Assembly: GCA_007922195.1 (NCBI GenBank)
Contig: ML681971.1
Coordinates: 22,588,386 to 22,652,385, forward strand
Origin: Podocnemis expansa
Lineage: Eukaryota; Chordata; Testudines; Podocnemididae
Direction of reading: 5' to 3'
DNA length: 64,000 nucleotides
Of the stretch, positions 1 through 12,159 are shown one piece after another. Under the pieces are notes generated by a model. That model did not search any database. It saw nothing but the letters and a program-made list of their open reading frames with translations, and had not been told where the DNA came from. Made by a program: the position numbers and the translations under genes. The number at the start of each line of letters is the position of its first letter. Position 1 is the first letter of the stretch.

Positions 1-304
1 TAAACAGTCTGTTTATCCTTATGATCTGTACTAGTAAATTCCAACCCCTTCTCCTAGGTCTTGTATTAAGGTAGAGGCAGCCATGGATATAATAGATGAT
101 AGGGAGTGTTTTCAAGACATCTGAACACAGTCCTGGGAACTAAGAACTAGAACACAAAGTCAGAGATGCAAAAAGCTGTTAGAAGTTCCTGGGCTTTAGT
201 TCTTGCTCTGACACAGCTCTTTCTATAGCCTTGGTAATGTCTCTCAGCCTTTGCTGTAGTGATTGATGGGCTGCCAGTCTCAGGATTTCATTGTGCTAGT
301 ACTG
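1..304. other. intergenic DNA, nothing recognised
   Basis: This stretch has no convincing open frame, splice-flanked exon or named repeat that I can see. It is ordinary AT-rich intergenic sequence. Confidence 0.4.
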
Positions 305-455
305 GATGTGGGGAGAGACAGTCCCTGTGCCAAAGACTAAACAATCAGTGTGGATAAAACAGAGGGCCAGAGAGGCTGAGTGAGTTGCCCACAATCCCCT
401 TGCACTTCAGGGCAAGAGTTGAGATTAGAACCCAAGTCGTCTTGGTTCCACTCTG
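305..455 (-). repeat. SINE fragment (MIR/CORE-SINE or CryI-like), reverse orientation
   Basis: Read on the minus strand, the segment contains a degenerate pol III B-box-like string (gggttctaatctc), then the gggcaactcactcagcctctctg block and a tail resembling the L2/CR1-type ending around gcacagggactgt. That order matches tRNA-derived SINEs with a LINE-type tail that are common in reptile genomes. It is old and diverged, so the exact family is uncertain. Confidence 0.55.
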
Positions 456-474
456 TTCAGTTCAAAGATCAACC

Positions 475-550
475 CAACCTCAATTACCCCATCTGTGAAA
501 TGGAGCTAATGGTACTTAGTTGCCTTACTGAGGTGTTGTGAGGTCTTCAC
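475..550 (+). repeat. SINE middle fragment, forward orientation
   Basis: The string ccccatctgtgaaatgga followed by taatggtactt and gaggtgttgtgagg is the characteristic central part of MIR/CryI-type SINEs. It lies in the opposite orientation to the SINE fragment just upstream, so these are two insertions or a rearranged one. Confidence 0.5.
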
Positions 551-3148
551 ACAAGGTATACTCTTTTAACTGTGCCAGTATATCTAAAGTGGTGCAGCTT
601 CCTTCGTGAGGCTGAAGTTATACTGGTGTAAAGATGCTTTAGCATTGGTAGGATAAGGTAATAAGCTATAAGGGCCCTTTATCCTACTGTAACAGTGTTC
701 ATATTGTGTGAGAAAGTTCTACCAGTTTAACTGTGCAGAAAAATCTTTCTCCAGTCAGAACTATAAAACCAGCATGAAGACCATGCCTTTGGTAACATTT
801 CAAATTCTTCCCCCATTTATTCTAGTATAAATAAAAAGGAACCCTGCTGGCTTCAGTGGAGTCACTCTGGATTGATAGTGATGTTCAAAAGAGCAGAATG
901 TGGTCCAACTTTGGCAAAACACTTCAAAGATGCTGAGTGAGACAAAACACTAGGCACCACTACTACTAACCACATGGTGCAATCACTGTTCTGTGCCAGC
1001 CATGCACACAGTTATCCTCCCAATGAAAGTCAAAGCTAAATTATATTACAAATGTTGGCTCTTTACCACTAAATATCAAGGTTAAGCAGATTTGTGCTGA
1101 GCCATGATAATGTAAATGGAAATTGTTTCACTGGCAGAGTGGGATGTTTCAAGGGGATGTTCAATCAACAGAGATCTAACATGATACTCCATAAAGATCA
1201 GAGAACCTGAAATCCCATGTTAAGCAGACGTTTTGCACTTGGCAAGACGCTAAGCATTTGATTATACTTTTTAAAAAATTAAATGTCTATCTTGCTCACC
1301 TAGCCAGAACACTGTAGGTTGGTTGGTCCTGTTACCAATCAACTAGCTCTGATGCACGTAATATGGACAGCACTTTGCTGATGAGGAGTTTGCTGCTATC
1401 TGATAGAAGTCCAGCCATTCTTATGTCTCCACTCCAGAGTTAACTCTAGTGATTGGCACCAGCGTGTGAGTAGCTGTCTTGTAAAGGTTTGCAGTCTTGC
1501 AGTACGGGGTCCCCACTGGTGGTGGACCACACAGTGTGTGTCACCAGGGCCTCTGGGAGGCATATCCTGTGGCTCTTTGTGCTATAATGAACTGAACTAC
1601 TCTACAGTTCAATGATGCTGCTATTTTCATTTGAACACCTTTGTAATATCAACTGGAATTCAGAAACTATGCAGAGTCTCCAAATCATCACACCTTATGA
1701 AAGGGATTTGGTGGATTTCCATCTAGAGCTATGAGTTTTCTCATGGGAAAGCCTCTCCTGGAATTGGATGTTTTAAGAGGAAGGCTAAGATATGATGCAT
1801 CATGGGAACTGGATGCTTCATTCAATTTCTAACGGTGGTTCCTTCCACCGCAAGAGCTGCACCCTCACTGGTAAGAAGGCATGCAAGAGAGTTTGAAAGG
1901 CCACATGTATTTTTGTAAACAATAGTTAGCTTGAAAGGAGAAAATATTTTGTGACTCAGCAGATGTTCAGAGACAAGGAGATGTTTTCTTGGTTCTGATT
2001 GTACTTTAGCAGACTGACAGTTATGCGAGGCAAGCACTGCATGGGCTGGTTTAAAATATTGTATTACATTCAATAATTTACAGAAAATCATTAAGCAATT
2101 AAATCTGGTACTTCTTTCATCAAACAAAAAGCATTCTGCAATTTGCATGATTCCATTTTTCTCTTGTCTCTCTTCTTGGAATATAACTTGAATCCTTATT
2201 TCACAATAACTATAATTATCTTTAATTGCTATTATTGCTTAACATTTTTAACAGTTACAAGTGCAAAGTGTTAATAATTTTCCATGCAAACACAATCAAA
2301 AGCCAAGTATTACGATGAAAGCAATTAAAATGTCACAATCATCACAAATATGTGTGTATGTTCAAATGTGTGTGTATGTTCAATCTACATAACTTGCCAA
2401 TGTGTAGGCTAGAAAGTCAGACAACTTTAGCATTTATTTAGAAATTCAGCAAAACTAGTCTGTCTTGCCATCTCCAGTGATTTGCAGCTATGGCACTTTT
2501 TGGAAAGGCAAGCTGAGAGGAAAAAACACTTTCTAGCTTACAGCCTTGCAGACTCCATAGCAAAGATAAAATTATGCACATGAATTATGCATATAAACTA
2601 TGACTTCACTCCTACTTTTGCTAGGGTTTAGATCATGTTTGGTGTTAATCCTCAGTGAATTTCTATATACTTTGTAACTGGCTGAACGTCCTGTCTGAAT
2701 TGTAGCAGCTCATAGTAATTTTAGTGGCAATGGCTGAAAACTGCCACATCTCGCAGGTAATATCTTTGTGGGGGCAATAACCTCAGATGGAATTTCAGAT
2801 CTTAGAAATCAAAAGCATTACTGAAGATGTTTTAAAGATGACGTCTATGTTCCTTAACTATTTTCAGATTTAACTGATTTTGCTGCCTCACGTTGTGATG
2901 CTCCTTCCAAATAAACAACCCTAGCAACAAAGAAAAAGTAGAAGATAGAAATAGATTTAAGCACAACAATGATGATAATAATTAATTAATAGTCTACTTC
3001 CCCACCATTTGAATCAAAACAACTTGTTTGGTTTGCAGAAATTGACTAACAGACTACCCCCTGGAAGTGTTTTAATTGATCTTATGACTCACCTTTATCT
3101 GCATGGTAGAAATTTCTTGAGGGGTAGTCATGTTATTCTGTGTTCAGC
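551..3148. other. intergenic DNA without a supported gene
   Basis: Only short chance frames occur here, the longest about 108 codons on the minus strand at 1822-2148, with no domain-like composition. A small tandem duplication of a tgtgtgtatgttcaa-type unit lies near 2349-2382. I see no RNA gene or exon. Confidence 0.4.
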
Positions 3149-3269
3149 AAAAACAACGAGAGTCCTGTGGCACCTGATAGACTAACAGATTTCTTTGGGC
3201 ATAACCTTTTGTTTTGTTTTTAAAGAAATCTGTTAGTCTATCAGGTGCCACAGGACTCTCGTTGTTTTT
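3149..3269. repeat. perfect 48-bp inverted repeat made of two head-to-head repeat copies
   Basis: The arms at 3149-3196 and 3222-3269 are exact reverse complements over 48 bp, separated by a 25-nt spacer. Each arm carries the ctgttagtct...ggtgccacaggact core of the short interspersed repeat found elsewhere in this window. The transcript of either strand could fold into a long hairpin. The arms are identical, whereas other copies of the family differ from each other at many positions. Confidence 0.9.
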
Positions 3270-6200
3270 ACTTTTCTCTGCATACCTTGTGTTCAGACAC
3301 AAAGGGTGAAATCCCAGCTCCACTGATGGAAGTTTGGCCTTTGACTTCAAAGGGGCCAGGATATTGATCCTTATCTCCTGACTCAACCAAGGATTAATTA
3401 TTTCTTTTGCCAATCTTGTCTTTTCGGACGGTAAGTTCTGTCCTGGAGTATCTAGTCCAATGGCAGTTCCATTTTGGTTGAGGCTGGTAAGTGCTACAGT
3501 ATATGGTATTACAATACAAGTATAGTATATTATAATACAAATAATAATGGATACATAATTTTATTACCCAGATGAGCACATTATATAAATTAACTAATAT
3601 ATAATAATTTCAGTCGAAAAGTGTTCCTTCATGCAGTATGGAACCAGTGCAAGAGACTCAGACCTTATACAGATAATTGTCTAGCTAACCTATACTCATA
3701 TCTTTGGATGGGATATTCAAAAGCACTGATGGGAATTAGACATCCCATTGATTTAAGCTCCTTTGAAAATCCCAAGCTGAAATGTTAACGATAGCCCAGT
3801 GTGATCCATGTGCAAAGAATCCCACAGTCTTCGAATTGTAAATGATTTGCTCTCCTGAGAATAGAATTTTGATGATTTATTAAGACTTTTATTTCTAACA
3901 ATATTATCGTGGCTGATACTGGAAGATGTTCATACAATTAATAAAAATTTTATACACTGACTGGGGAAGAAAGAAGCCATTTTAGGTCCCCTACCAGATG
4001 GCCTAAACCAGCTGCTCACTTTTTTCTTTGAACTGTGAGTCTAATAACTGTGAAACTTAAATGCCCTTTGAAGTCTGTTTCTTTGCTGCCAAACCAGATG
4101 TATTTGCATGAGAGTAGCAGAGCTTATTCAATGATTGCAAAGTTGTGTTATCCTTCCCATCCCCACTGCTGGATACTGGGTAATGTTCTGTACTCTTGGA
4201 AGGGGTTGTTAGTCAAAAGGCATATTTTGGCTCTATAGTAAAAAATAAAGAATGGGGGAAAAGGCCTTAAATATAATTTTTTTAAAATAATCAGAAAATA
4301 AGTCTGACAAAGTTATATGAAAATAAGGGATCTCTGGTCATAAATGTGTACATGCCCACTTTCAGCAAGAACACTGAAAAGGCAAAAGGAACTGTATGGT
4401 TTCATAAGCAGAGCAGTCTTTAGGAACATTTTCAGCTGGTGCAGGTCAATAGAGCTCTACTAAACTGATTTACATCAGATGAAAATCTAACCTCTCTATG
4501 CAAGTAGCCTTTGTGGTTTCTCTGAGATTGATCACTTAAGTAAAGATTGCAGGACCAGGCTGTTGGTGCTGAAAGTAACAGAAGAATGCTCAGATTTGTT
4601 GACTATGAGTGATGACTTGACTTGGAAATTCTGGACCTGGTTTCAAGCTTTGCTTTAGAATATATGCCTGTGGCAGTCTATACCAATATGTTCACCTTTT
4701 TTACAAAACTGATAAATTTTGAACAAATATGCCTTTTGAGGTATCATTTGAAAATTCATAAACTGCTTTGAACATTATTGTTTTGGTAAAATATGTGTGG
4801 CAACATCATTAAGTTATAAAATTCTACTGCATAAGACATTGCCCTGGACTTGGAATATAGGTTCAGACCAGTTCCCCATAGAGAAAACACTAGCCAGCAC
4901 CTCTACCAGGTGTCAGCATAATCAAATGAACTATCATCTGACTGAGAGGCAATTTTTTTTAGCAGGAAGAAGGGTGTGAGTGAGAAATGTACGTCTTGGC
5001 AAGGAAACAGTGAGTGTTTCCCATGTAAAGTGACTGGCTGTCATCTGAACCCCAGCTGGAAATGATTTTCCAAAAAAAAAAAAACCCAAAAAAAAACAAC
5101 CACAGAGCTCTAAAAATATTCCTCCCTTTTCTCTATCTCTGGCCATCATAATGCCTGAAGAACTAAGAAACAAGCAGCTTTGAACTGAGAGGGCAATCTT
5201 GTTTAAAAGGAGTTCAGTCAATATCATTGCTAAAGCACGTGGTGAGAGAAATCTTTGCTTTGAATTCACTTAGCTTCTAAAGTTAGGTATTAGTTTGTGT
5301 TTTATCTTTTATTTCTTTGTAACCAATTCTGACTTTCATGGCTCATTATTTGTAATCACTTAAAATCTTGGTTTAGCTAAACTAGACTGTGGTGTGCACA
5401 CACAGAAAACTTCATCTGAGATAACAAGGTTGGTGCCTATTATATCCTGTAAAAGATGGACTTTATGTAAGCTTGTATTGTCCAGAAAGATACTGATCAG
5501 TGCAAGTCACACATTTCTAGTGACAAGTCTGGGACTGGAAATTTGCTGATGTCACACTACACAGTATAATACAGCAGTGGCTGGCTAAGAGCACTCATAT
5601 TACCCAGCCGGGAATAATTTACATGATAGCTGCCATGTGTGAGCAGGTCAGGAGTGGCTACTCACATAGTAAAACAGCATAAAAGGCATCCCAGGAAGGG
5701 ACAAAATTGGTCAGCAGTCCAGATTGTACCCTGGGGAATGTCACAATGCTTAGAAAAATGTTTCTTTTTTAAGGGGGGAAGGCACGGATGGCACTGAACA
5801 CGTTTCAAAATTAAATAGAGCAATAGGTTGATGGGCCCAGACAACAAAAGACTTCCTCTTCTCTTGGTATGCTGGATTGAGGAAATACCCTGGGAAGGCC
5901 ATTTCTTGCATTGTTTCTAGCACTCTCCCTGAGGCCTTAAAAAAGCCTCTGGAAGAAACATATTCGCAGACACCAAGGTATTGATTTTAAACTGAATGTC
6001 CCTGTTTGGGGCGTTAATCAGGTACCTAAGGCACCAAAATGCAAAGTTCTACAAGTAGCACCGTGGATCTGATGCAAGGGTGCACAGAAGCCGGCAGTGC
6101 TTCTGAACCTGGATGATGTCTTGTAAACATTTCAAGAGCAAGCAGCATCCCATGTGTTTAGCAGTAGGCTGAGGAGATGTTTCTGAAGTGGAATGAAATG

Positions 6201-6390
6201 CTTATATACAGTGAAGAACAGACCTTCACTGGAGTGAGAGGGGCTTGGGGAAGATGCATAAGCTGACCTAATAGATCCTTTTTGTCTCTGGTTTCTATCC
6301 TTCTGTTATTTCCATAGCCTGTTGTTTCCCGGAATTCAGTTTATGACCTGATCCTATGTTTTACACCCCCTTGCATTTAGTTTCATTCCT
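3270..6390. other. intergenic DNA without a supported gene
   Basis: The region is AT-rich with short chance frames only. Poly-A-rich tracts occur near 5073-5098. No coding exon, RNA gene or confidently named transposon is visible. Confidence 0.4.
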
Positions 6391-6543
6391 TTCTGTAAGT
6401 TCACCCATCTTCGAAGCATCTGAGGAAGTGGGATCTTCTCCCACGAAAGCTCATGCAAAAAATAAATCTGTTAGTCTTAAAGTGCCACACAACTGCTTGT
6501 TGTTTTTTTACTGGACTAGACTAACACGGCTATCCCTTTTGCA
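6391..6543 (+). repeat. short interspersed repeat copy (actaacacggct family)
   Basis: The copy contains, in order, the catctgaggaagtggg block, a cccacgaaagctcatg block, ataaatctgttagtct, aagtgccac and the terminal gactaacacggctatccc. At least seven other copies in this window share this order. I recognise it as a high-copy repeat seen in turtle genomes but cannot assign its class with certainty. Short frames over it are chance. Confidence 0.75.
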
Positions 6544-6857
6544 ATAGACCTTGCTGCACTGACTCCTTTGCCTGTCTTTGTCACTGGGAACAGTGTGTTT
6601 TTTCACCACTTCATTCTATATTTCACTACACAGTGTGGTTGTGCACCTACTCACATGCGGCCAATTAAATGGAAAATCTAGCATGCCAGACTTTCCAGCA
6701 GGCCCCTTTTTGGAATCAATCTCCATCTGACGGCAGAAGTAAAGCTTTTCTTCTTGGACCCCTACTGAATGGAACAAGGCAATGAGAGCTTCTAGTGTTT
6801 TAAGGGAGTCTCTCAGAATCATTCTTTACCAAGTCAACTGATTTTTTCCTAGTTGGA

Positions 6858-7685
6858 ATGTGAAATGGAGAGGTGGCTTTTGGGGTAGAGGAAGCAAGCA
6901 ATTGCCTAGGGCCACCAAGCAGCAAGGTGCCCATTCGCCTACCCCAAAAGTGGTGTCTGCCTCCCACCCTGAAAAACATATAGCAGGGTGCCGGGGCCAG
7001 GGGCAGGGCTGGCAGGAGGCGTGGGGCTCTGGGGAGAGGCAAGGCCCAGGCCAATCAGGCTGTGGGAGCCCTGGTTTGGGGGGGGCAGAGGGGGGCATGG
7101 GGTAGGGTGTGCTGTCCTAGGGATAGGGCTCCTGCCCCAACCCTGGGCTAGCTGCTCTGTGCTTCTGCACTACCCCTTGCCTTTGACAGTGGGCATGCTG
7201 GGGCCCCTGGCAGGGCACTGGGGCCATTTTTGCAGTCTCTGGCAGGGCGCCAGGGTCAGGGAGGGAGCTGGCCCCAGGGAGAAGGAGCTGTGGGGGAGGG
7301 TGGAGCCTCTGGTGGGGTGCTGCGGCTGCAGCAGGAACCAGGATGCTGGAGCTGCAGGGGGGCTTTGGGGCCCCTGGTGGGTGGAGGAGGCTAGTCCCAG
7401 GGACCCATAGCCATGGGGGTTGCGAAGTGTCATGGGTGTGGGGGGGTATGGAGAGTGGGCTGGGGGCCAGTGGTGGGGAGCTGGGGCTGTGGGGGAGGTG
7501 TGTGGAGGGGGGTTGGTGGGCAGTGGGGGAGCGCTGGGGCTGCAGAGGGGGGAGGAGGGGCCATCAGGGGGCTCACACTGTGGAGCTGGGGCCACGGAGG
7601 GGGATTGTTGGGGCCTATTGGGGACCCCCACAATGGACCTTTGCCTAGGGCCCCCAATTGCCTAAGGCCACCTGTGGTGGAATGA
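6858..7685. repeat. G-rich repeat flanked by 18-bp direct repeats, probable decayed non-autonomous transposon
   Basis: A strongly G-rich block on the + strand lies between two near-identical strings, caattgcctagggccacc at 6899-6916 and caattgcctaaggccacc at 7655-7672 (17 of 18 match). The base composition is unlike the surrounding AT-rich DNA, which produces long overlapping frames on both strands that have no protein-like character. Ends and class are not resolved. Confidence 0.5.
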
Positions 7686-8984
7686 TTCTCTTCTTTGAAA
7701 ACCTCACCACAGTTAAGCAGGTAGTAGGAACTCTCTCACTCCCATCAGTACTAATGGACTGAGGTCATCCACATATGACAGTTTAAATCAATTTTCTGTG
7801 TGTATAGCCACTTTTTTCCCTGTAAATAAGAATTCTAAAAAGAGACATTTTGATTTCAGCCTGAAAACACTGCTTACTCCAATGGCATCAGACACCTCTT
7901 CTTAATCATAGAGCATTCCTGGCATCCTGTTGTACATAATGAGCTATATCATATTTTTTTCTGACAAATCCTCTTTCAGCATTTAATTCCTAGATTGGTA
8001 GATGTTGACATTTGCATGCCTTATTTTTGTCAGCTCAGTGAATCCAGTTTGTTCTGCAGTAGCACCCAAATTTTAAAACATTTCTTTTCAGCATCTGAAA
8101 TACAAACCGAAGGTAGTGTGCAAGTATTGTGTATCTGAAATACAAACCAAAGGTACTGTGTAAATGAAATTCACTAAAAACAGAAAATTTACTGTTCAGT
8201 CCCATTTCAGGGTCTCAAGGTAAGTGAAATGCAGACCATAAAGCAAGCAGCAAGACTGACAAATCACATGGAAGGCTTTTAAAAATGCTTTCCATGTGAA
8301 TTAATAGTCTATATATGATAAACATTTCCTTTACCATTCTTAATAATTTTTAAACTGATCATGTCTCTATAACAATACTGTCCCTCTTGATCTTTACACA
8401 GTTTGGGCAATATAGCTTCATGCTGTAAACTGATCTTTGCAGTTGGACCCTTATGAAGGCCTTTGAACTAATGGGATTACACATCCACTCACACTCAGAG
8501 ATGATCAGATTACAGGACTGGGAACCACAGATCCAGCATCATTCATACAAAACCAGTTGGAAACTAAAACTGAGGTGCTGCCGGAGCCAGAGGGAGGGAG
8601 TGCCAGGCTGCCATGTGTGCCAGGGAGCCTACAGTATAAATAGAGCTTTATGTGTTACAATACATGGCTTCTATTTGGATTTTCACCAGTGAGGATGCAG
8701 TCTTCTATGCACTATTTATAAATCTGGCATCTCAGCTGAAGCACAAAGAAATTTTAATTGCTCCAAAATAAAAAGTACTAAGCCTGCATGTGGATTTAGG
8801 TTTAAAATTATTAAAATTAGCCTGAGACAAAGTCTGTAGAATGATGGAGGTGGCCATATGCTTCTCTTTCTAGTCCACCTCCCAGCATATTTATATTACA
8901 GGGAGCAGATGCTTTACCTAGAGTGAGACTGTGACTGTGAAGGTAAAAAGCTCACTAAAATTGCTGTATAAAATGTATTAATAG
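7686..8984. other. intergenic DNA with a small tandem duplication
   Basis: No gene is visible. Near 8093-8160 a unit of roughly 45 bp containing atctgaaatacaaacc is present twice in tandem with a few differences. The remainder is ordinary AT-rich sequence. Confidence 0.4.
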
Positions 8985-9115
8985 TAGTGTAGTGCCTACA
9001 GCAAAGGATGCTTTTCATGATGTGTTGTACAATCCCTAGCACCCTTGGGCTCCAATCAGAACCTTTGGGTGCTACTGCAGAACAAATAATAAATCATAAT
9101 GATAATTACAAAGGT
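8985..9115 (+). repeat. SINE/LINE tail fragment (L2/CR1-type ending)
   Basis: The strings gtagtgcctacagca, caatccctagcaccctt, ttgggtgctactgcaga and acaaataataaat resemble the common 3' tail shared by MIR/CryI SINEs and L2-like LINEs in reptiles. It is a diverged fragment without a promoter part. Confidence 0.45.
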
Positions 9116-9527
9116 AATTAGCAAAGAAACTAAACAACCTTCCCCCAAAATAAAAAGACAAGAACAAATTAGAAAGAAGTGCAACACTTTTGGTGTTAAA
9201 TCATGTGCTGCTATGATTTGAAATGTCTGGTGAATTTAAAGCACTTAAAAGCTGTTGAATCTACATTCATAATGTAGCGGTTGAATTGAGAAGAGGTGGG
9301 GGGAAGGTAGTGGTAATCTCCCAAATTCTATCCAAAACCCAAGTTCCACTCACTTGTGATGTCATAATGAGATTATGATATTCACAGTAGATTATCATAA
9401 TACACATATCCCTCTTCTTTCTTGGTTTGACCAGCAGGGAAATAGCTAAAAATGCCACCATCTAACTTGTTGTTCTTGGGCTCCAGAGTTGACATCCTAT
9501 TGAAAGAAATGGGAGCAGAGCTGTCAT

Positions 9528-9716
9528 TTCTTCTTCGAGTGATTGCTCCTGGCCATTCCATTGTAGGTGTATGCGTGCGTGTGCACAGATAGCCGGAGAC
9601 TTTTTCCTATAGAGCACCTATAGGGTCGGCTGTGGTGCCTCCTGGAGTGGTGTCGTCGCAGCTTTCTATATGAGACACAGCCAACCTGCCCCCCTCCTCA
9701 GTTCCTTCTCACTGCC
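9528..9716 (+). repeat. DIRS left terminal repeat
   Basis: The segment from about 9547 aligns as a reverse complement to 15251-15414 with scattered differences, including the shared atagcc, cctata and ggctgtggtgcc blocks and the ctcctcagttccttct block. Positions 9531-9568 also match, base for base in reverse complement, the left half of the internal complementary region at 15110-15147. Confidence 0.85.
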
Positions 9717-9940
9717 ATGGTGGTAGCTGGAGTGCTTCTTGACTGTCTTCATGCAGTCCTTCATTGCTAGTATTAGAAGAGTACCCATTGCAGTGTTAGT
9801 TTGCTGCTGGCCTCTGGGTTTTAAAACTTGTGAAGCATGTCACAAGCTGATGCCACTTGACGACCTGCATGGCTCCTGCTTGAGGTGTTTGGGATAGGCA
9901 CACCTCAAAAGATAAGTGTAAGATCTGTAAGAGCTTCAAG

Positions 9941-11924
9941 TTGTGCACTCAGAAGGGTAGGGAGCAAAGGCTGAAGCTTCTTTTGATGGAGGAAGCCCTT
10001 AGACCAGCTTCCAGAGCAAGTTCCAGCGTGGCGCCGTCAGTTAGTAGTGGTCTGGCGGCACCAGGGCACTGCAATTTATCAAGCAGCTTGCGGCACTGGC
10101 CCTTGGCACTGGTGCTGGCGGTGGAGTCCATGGCACCATCAACAGCTCTTTCCGCCTCCAGATCTTCAGATCGTTGGTGGCACCGCTCTCTCTCTGCGGT
10201 ACCGCAGAAGAGGAAGAGGTCGGACACAAGGAGCTCCCCAGTGAGGTCGAGCACTCCTAAATGGATGCAGTCTAAGGTGAAGAAGCCATTGGCACTGTTG
10301 GCACCAGCGCAGGTGGAGTGGTCGGCTCTGGTGCCCGTGCCGTCCCCGACGCAGGAAATTTTAGGGAAGGACATGCTGCTGCCTTCTATGTCCAAAACAT
10401 TTGAGGTGGCGTGTGACCTTATTGAACAGATGGCGCCATCTGCCTTGGGTCCAGCTCCATCTCTGGCACCCATGTCGGAGTCTTTGAGAGGGAAGCCTCC
10501 GCTAGTGCATCCAGCTTCACCATGCTCTCCAGCACCGAGATCCCCGGTCGCCCTTGCACTTGCAGGCAAAGGACCCTCAGGCACCGCCAGCTGTGCTGTC
10601 TCGGTCTCAGTCCCCAGTACCATCTGCCATTGTCGCAGCGGCAGGGGCTCCTTGGTACCGTTCACCTTTAAGGAGAGGCCATCACCTCTCTCTGGTGCCA
10701 CCAAGAGTGCCTGAGAACTATGGCATTGCCATAAGGCAGCCTCCGGTACCGCACCACCATGGTCGCCACAAAGTGGTCCTCCATCGGACTTGGCTGAGGC
10801 TTCCTTGGTGTCCAGAGTCAGTAGGCCCAAGAGCAAATGGTTGGCTCTGTAACCCTTGCAGTGGTATCCTTAATGGCCTGTTCCTTCGCAATGGCCTTTC
10901 TGGACTCCTTGGGCTTTCCATCAGGAGCAAGGCCTCAGGATAAGCAGATCCCACTCGGTGGCAAGCTCTCACCCCCAGCCCCCCTACATAGTTGATGCTC
11001 CCCCAGAGACAGGGGACCTCTCAGAAGGGGAGTCCTCTGCAAGATCCCAGGCTCCTACCGATCAAGACAGTTTAAACCATCGAGGTGAACTAGAAGCTGC
11101 AACTGAACCTATAGATCCATCCAGGGAATCATTGTCATCTCCTCCAGATGAGTTAGTTGCAGGGACCAAGACTGAGCCTATTCCAGATGATTATAAAGTG
11201 CATCAAGATGTCCTGTGCAGTCGCCTGAGGTTTGGGTCTGCAGGTGGAGGAGATTGTAGAGGAGGCAGATCCTATGGTTGACATTCTTGTGCTGGAAGAC
11301 TCCTCTTGAGTAACCCTCCTGCTTATCAAGACCATTCAGAACACCATGAGAACCGTGTGGTATACCTCAGCCTCTGTGCCTCCCACGGCCAAGAGGGTAG
11401 AGCAAAAATACTTTGTGCCTTCGAAGGGTTACGAGCACTTCTACTTGCATCTTGCAGTGGGGTCTCTTGTTGTAGTGGCAGCCAATGAGAGAGAGCAACA
11501 AGGCCATCAAGGGCCATCCCCTAAGTCTAAAGATGCAAAAAAGTTAGACTTATTTGGAAGGAAGATCTACTCCATGAGGGGGCTTCAACTCCGCATTGCT
11601 AACCAGCAGGCGATTCTTAGCCGCTACACCTTTAATGCATGGTCCTCATTGGAGAGGTTCTCGGAGAAGTGTGAGCAGAGCTCAAGGCCTGAGTTATCAG
11701 CTGCCATTAAGGAGGGCAAGATAGTTTCCAGAGCCCTGTTGCAGTCGGCGTTAGACGCTGCAGACGTGGCGGCCAGAGTCATGGCCTCTGGAGTCACCAT
11801 GCGCAGCAGCTCTTGGCTTCAAGCATCAGGTCTGCTCCAGGAGGTGCAGAATACCATCCAAGATCTCCTTTTGAAGGCCCAGAGTTGTTTTTGCAGCAGA
11901 CAGATACCAAGCTCCAGACTCTGA
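9941..11924 (+). pseudogene. DIRS gag-like ORF1 region, broken
   Basis: The region between the left terminal repeat and the RT can be read as a gag-like protein in pieces, with open stretches at 9941-10714, 10958-11281 and 11346-11924 in differing frames. The pieces are rich in Ser, Pro and Ala and show no enzyme motif, as is usual for DIRS ORF1 proteins. The position in the element gives the assignment. A 295-codon frame on the opposite strand (9949-10836) is a shadow of the GC-rich coding sequence. Confidence 0.6.
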
Positions 11925-12159
11925 AGGATGGCAGGTCCCTGCTTAAGTCTCTATGGTTACACACCCCAGCGCCGCAGAGAAGACCCTTCAAGCCAGTATC
12001 GGTGCCCAGGTCTTCCCACCACTCGCAAAATTATAGTGCTCGGTGCAGCCGGAACAGCCGAAAAAGTAGTTATCGTCCCACTTCTCTTTCCCAAGGAGCT
12101 TCGCGCCAGTCTTCAAGCTCCAAGAAAGGTTTTTGGAGGCACACTTGAGGATGATATAC

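Noticed and set aside
6800..7690. Multiple overlapping frames of 75-153 codons
   Set aside because: They occur in nearly all frames of a G-rich repeat and reflect composition, not coding.
9949..10836. 295-codon open frame on the minus strand
   Set aside because: It is antisense to the DIRS gag-like region and has no domain. The other components of the element all read on the + strand.
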